From Ignavibacteriales bacterium (GTDB lineage: Bacteria; Bacteroidota; Ignavibacteria; UBA10030), in NCBI GenBank assembly GCA_016218005.1, contig JACRFF010000108.1:1-6202 (forward strand): DNA of 6,202 bases. Direction: 5' to 3'. The notes under the pieces were generated by a model that did no database searches, was not told the DNA's origin, and saw only the letters and a list, made by a program, of their open reading frames with translations. Made by a program: the position numbers and the translations under genes. Within the stretch, counting starts at the first letter, position 1, and every line of letters starts with the position of its first letter. Positions 4,467 through 6,202 of this stretch are shown one piece after another.

Positions 4467-6202
4467 GTATATTCTTCAATCCAATCCAACACGGTTTTGT
4501 ACCATAGCTCCGAGTTCTGCGGCTTTAGCACATGATGTCCTTCATCCGGGAAGTACAGCATCTTCGACTTCACCCCTTGGCGCTGAAGCGCCGTGAAGAA
4601 CTGGAACCCTTCACTCACGTCCAGCCGATAGTCTAACTGACCGTGAATGACGAGCGTCGGCGTTTTGATCTTCTCCGCCGAAAGCATCGGCGACCATGTG
4701 TTGAAGAGGTCGGGATTTTTGTACGGCGTGCCGCCAAACTCCCATTCATTGAACCAAAGTTCTTCCGTCGTGCCGTAGGCGCTCCACGGATTGAACATGC
4801 CATCGTGACTTACGATCGCTTTGAATCGGTCGGTGTGTCCGGCGATCCAATTCATCATGTATCCACCGTACGACGCCCCCGCCGCCGCCATCCGGTTGCC
4901 ATCGATGAACGGATAGGTCTTCAGCACATAGTCTAATCCCTTCATCAAATCTTCGTACACCTTGCCGCCCCAGTCTTTGCTGATCTCGTCGGTGAACTGC
5001 TGGCCGTAGCCGGTGCTGCCGCGAGGATTCACCATCACCACCACGTGGCCGCGTGAAGTGAACATCTGCGAATTCCACCGGTAGTGGAAGTCGTCGCCCC
5101 ATTGCCCCTGAGGTCCACCGTGCACAAGAAAGATCAAGGGATATTTTTTTGCGGGATCGAACTTCGCCGGCTTCAGCAGAAAGCCTTCCACCTTCGTGCC
5201 GTTTGCACCATCAAACCAGAACTCCTCCAACAGATTCATCTCCAACGCGCTCACTCGCTCGCTGTTGATCGCCGAGATTGGTTTAAGATTTTTTCCGCTC
5301 GCATCCATCCGGACGATCTCCGTCGGGCGATTCGCCATCTCTTGCGCAAACACTAACGTGGCGCCATCCGGCGACAGCCGCAATGCGGTGTTCCACGCTT
5401 TACCAAGCACCGTCGTAGTTTTCTTTTCCCGTACCGAGAGTTTGAAGATCGAAACGCTCCCTTTGTCCTCGGCGTTGAAGTAGATTGATCTCGAATCCGG
5501 CGACCAGACAACGTCGTTCACGCTGAAGTCGGCATCGGCAGTCAGATTCGACACGGCTCCGGTTGCGCGTTCATACAGCATCAGGTCATTCTGGTCGGAT
5601 TCAAACCCCGCCCGCTTCATCGCACGGTAGGCAATATATTTTCCATCCGGCGAGTAGAGCGGTTGACTGTCGTTGGCAGGATTGGTCGTGATCTTCTTCG
5701 CCTCGCCTCCGGCGACGGGCACAATCCAAATGTCATTGTTCGTGCTCGCGGCGATCATCGGGTCGGTGTTGCGCTCGAACGCGATCTCTTTGCTATCAGG
5801 CGAGAAGGCATAGCTCCAGTTACCGGTCAAGTCAATCGGTGGAGTGTCATAATCGCCGGGCGTGAGGTCGACCGCTTTCCCACCAGCAGATGGCATGACG
5901 AAGAGATGACTTCGCTTTCCATCCTTCCAGTAATTCCACACGCGGAACGGAAGATGCGTGAAGATTTTCGCCTTCACTTTGTTCTTCTCCACCGCTTCCA
6001 TCCGTTTGACGTTGCAATCTTCGTCAGGACAATCGGGATAGACGTCTGAGCTGAACGCAAACCATTTTCCATCCGGCGAGACAACGAGTCCGCTTGCTTC
6101 GGTGGCGATGCTGGAAATTTTCTTCGCTTCACCGCCGGCAGTCGAGATCATCCAAATCTGCGATTCGCCGTCGCGTGTTGAAATGAACGCGATCGACTTG
6201 CC
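4460..6202 (-). CDS. S9-family prolyl oligopeptidase (acylaminoacyl-peptidase-like), 5'-truncated by window
   Basis: Serine peptidase that hydrolyses short peptides, often at proline or N-acylated ends; family members are commonly exported to the periplasm. The frame is open from the first base at the right edge (GKSIAFISTRDG...) for 580 residues, so the listed Met at 6151 is internal and the true start lies outside. Residues 1-300 form a TolB/PD40-type beta-propeller, with repeated SPDGK/SPDS motifs (SPDGKWFAF, SPDSKEIAF, SPDGKYIAY, SPDSRSIYF, SPDGATLVF). The C-terminal alpha/beta hydrolase domain carries HGGPQG, the nucleophile in GASYGGY (Ser444, codon 4871-4873), the acid in HGQLDYR (Asp524) and the base in DEGHH (His556), so the catalytic triad is intact. 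Family members are usually 650-700 aa, so roughly 70-120 residues, including any signal peptide, are missing. The TGA stop lies in the ribosome site of the fumarase gene, which implies co-transcription. Family assignment is firm; substrate and location are inferred. Confidence 0.95.
   Translation of the reverse strand, partial: GKSIAFISTRDGESQIWMISTAGGEAKKISSIATEASGLVVSPDGKWFAFSSDVYPDCPDEDCNVKRMEAVEKNKVKAKIFTHLPFRVWNYWKDGKRSHLFVMPSAGGKAVDLTPGDYDTPPIDLTGNWSYAFSPDSKEIAFERNTDPMIAASTNNDIWIVPVAGGEAKKITTNPANDSQPLYSPDGKYIAYRAMKRAGFESDQNDLMLYERATGAVSNLTADADFSVNDVVWSPDSRSIYFNAEDKGSVSIFKLSVREKKTTTVLGKAWNTALRLSPDGATLVFAQEMANRPTEIVRMDASGKNLKPISAINSERVSALEMNLLEEFWFDGANGTKVEGFLLKPAKFDPAKKYPLIFLVHGGPQGQWGDDFHYRWNSQMFTSRGHVVVMVNPRGSTGYGQQFTDEISKDWGGKVYEDLMKGLDYVLKTYPFIDGNRMAAAGASYGGYMMNWIAGHTDRFKAIVSHDGMFNPWSAYGTTEELWFNEWEFGGTPYKNPDLFNTWSPMLSAEKIKTPTLVIHGQLDYRLDVSEGFQFFTALQRQGVKSKMLYFPDEGHHVLKPQNSELWYKTVLDWIEEYTR

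Noticed and set aside
5360..6080. Recurring CCATCCGGCGA strings as a DNA repeat
   Set aside because: They encode the repeated SPDG motif of the beta-propeller blades, so protein repetition explains them.

Overview
The window is a bacterial chromosome fragment of moderate GC content, and every gene I can support is on the minus strand. In transcription order (high to low coordinate) they are: the C-terminal ~580 residues of an S9-family prolyl oligopeptidase (4460-6202, N-terminus cut by the window); a fused class I [4Fe-4S] fumarate hydratase (2834-4456); a 322-base gap packed with palindromes; an EamA/DMT-type membrane transporter (1618-2511); a wrecked YbaK-family Cys-tRNA(Pro) deacylase gene (1234-1616); and an MgtC/DUF4010 membrane protein (1-1231) whose last codons run off the left edge.

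The layout looks like one or two operons with very tight junctions. The peptidase stop codon lies inside the Shine-Dalgarno of the fumarase gene, 3 bases before its ATG. The transporter stop is 1 base before the ATG of the deacylase relic. The relic's stop is 2 bases before the ATG of the MgtC/DUF4010 gene and next to that gene's GGAGGA ribosome site. The only real gap, 2512-2833, holds a chain of hairpins and a 164-bp MITE-like element. It ends in a terminator-like hairpin plus T5 tract directly before the transporter start, so it probably splits peptidase-fumarase from transporter-deacylase relic-MgtC.

The most interesting part is the deacylase relic. Its N-terminal codons are separated from the rest by a 98-bp GC-rich palindromic insertion flanked by a 4-bp direct repeat (TGCC); removing it restores the reading frame. 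In addition, the family's central segment, with the catalytic lysine region, is missing, apparently through a clean in-frame deletion between two Gly-Gly-Thr codon runs. The insertion shares hairpin arms with the intergenic element, which suggests one family of small palindromic repeats active in this genome.

The genes have no obvious joint pathway: a housekeeping TCA-cycle enzyme, a peptidase probably exported, two membrane proteins and a decayed tRNA-editing enzyme. I cannot name the organism. Strong Shine-Dalgarno sites, the fused class I fumarase and abundant small palindromic repeats fit an environmental Gram-negative lineage, but that is weak inference. I see no phage genes, transposase, CRISPR array, tRNA or rRNA, and no clearly new multi-gene system.
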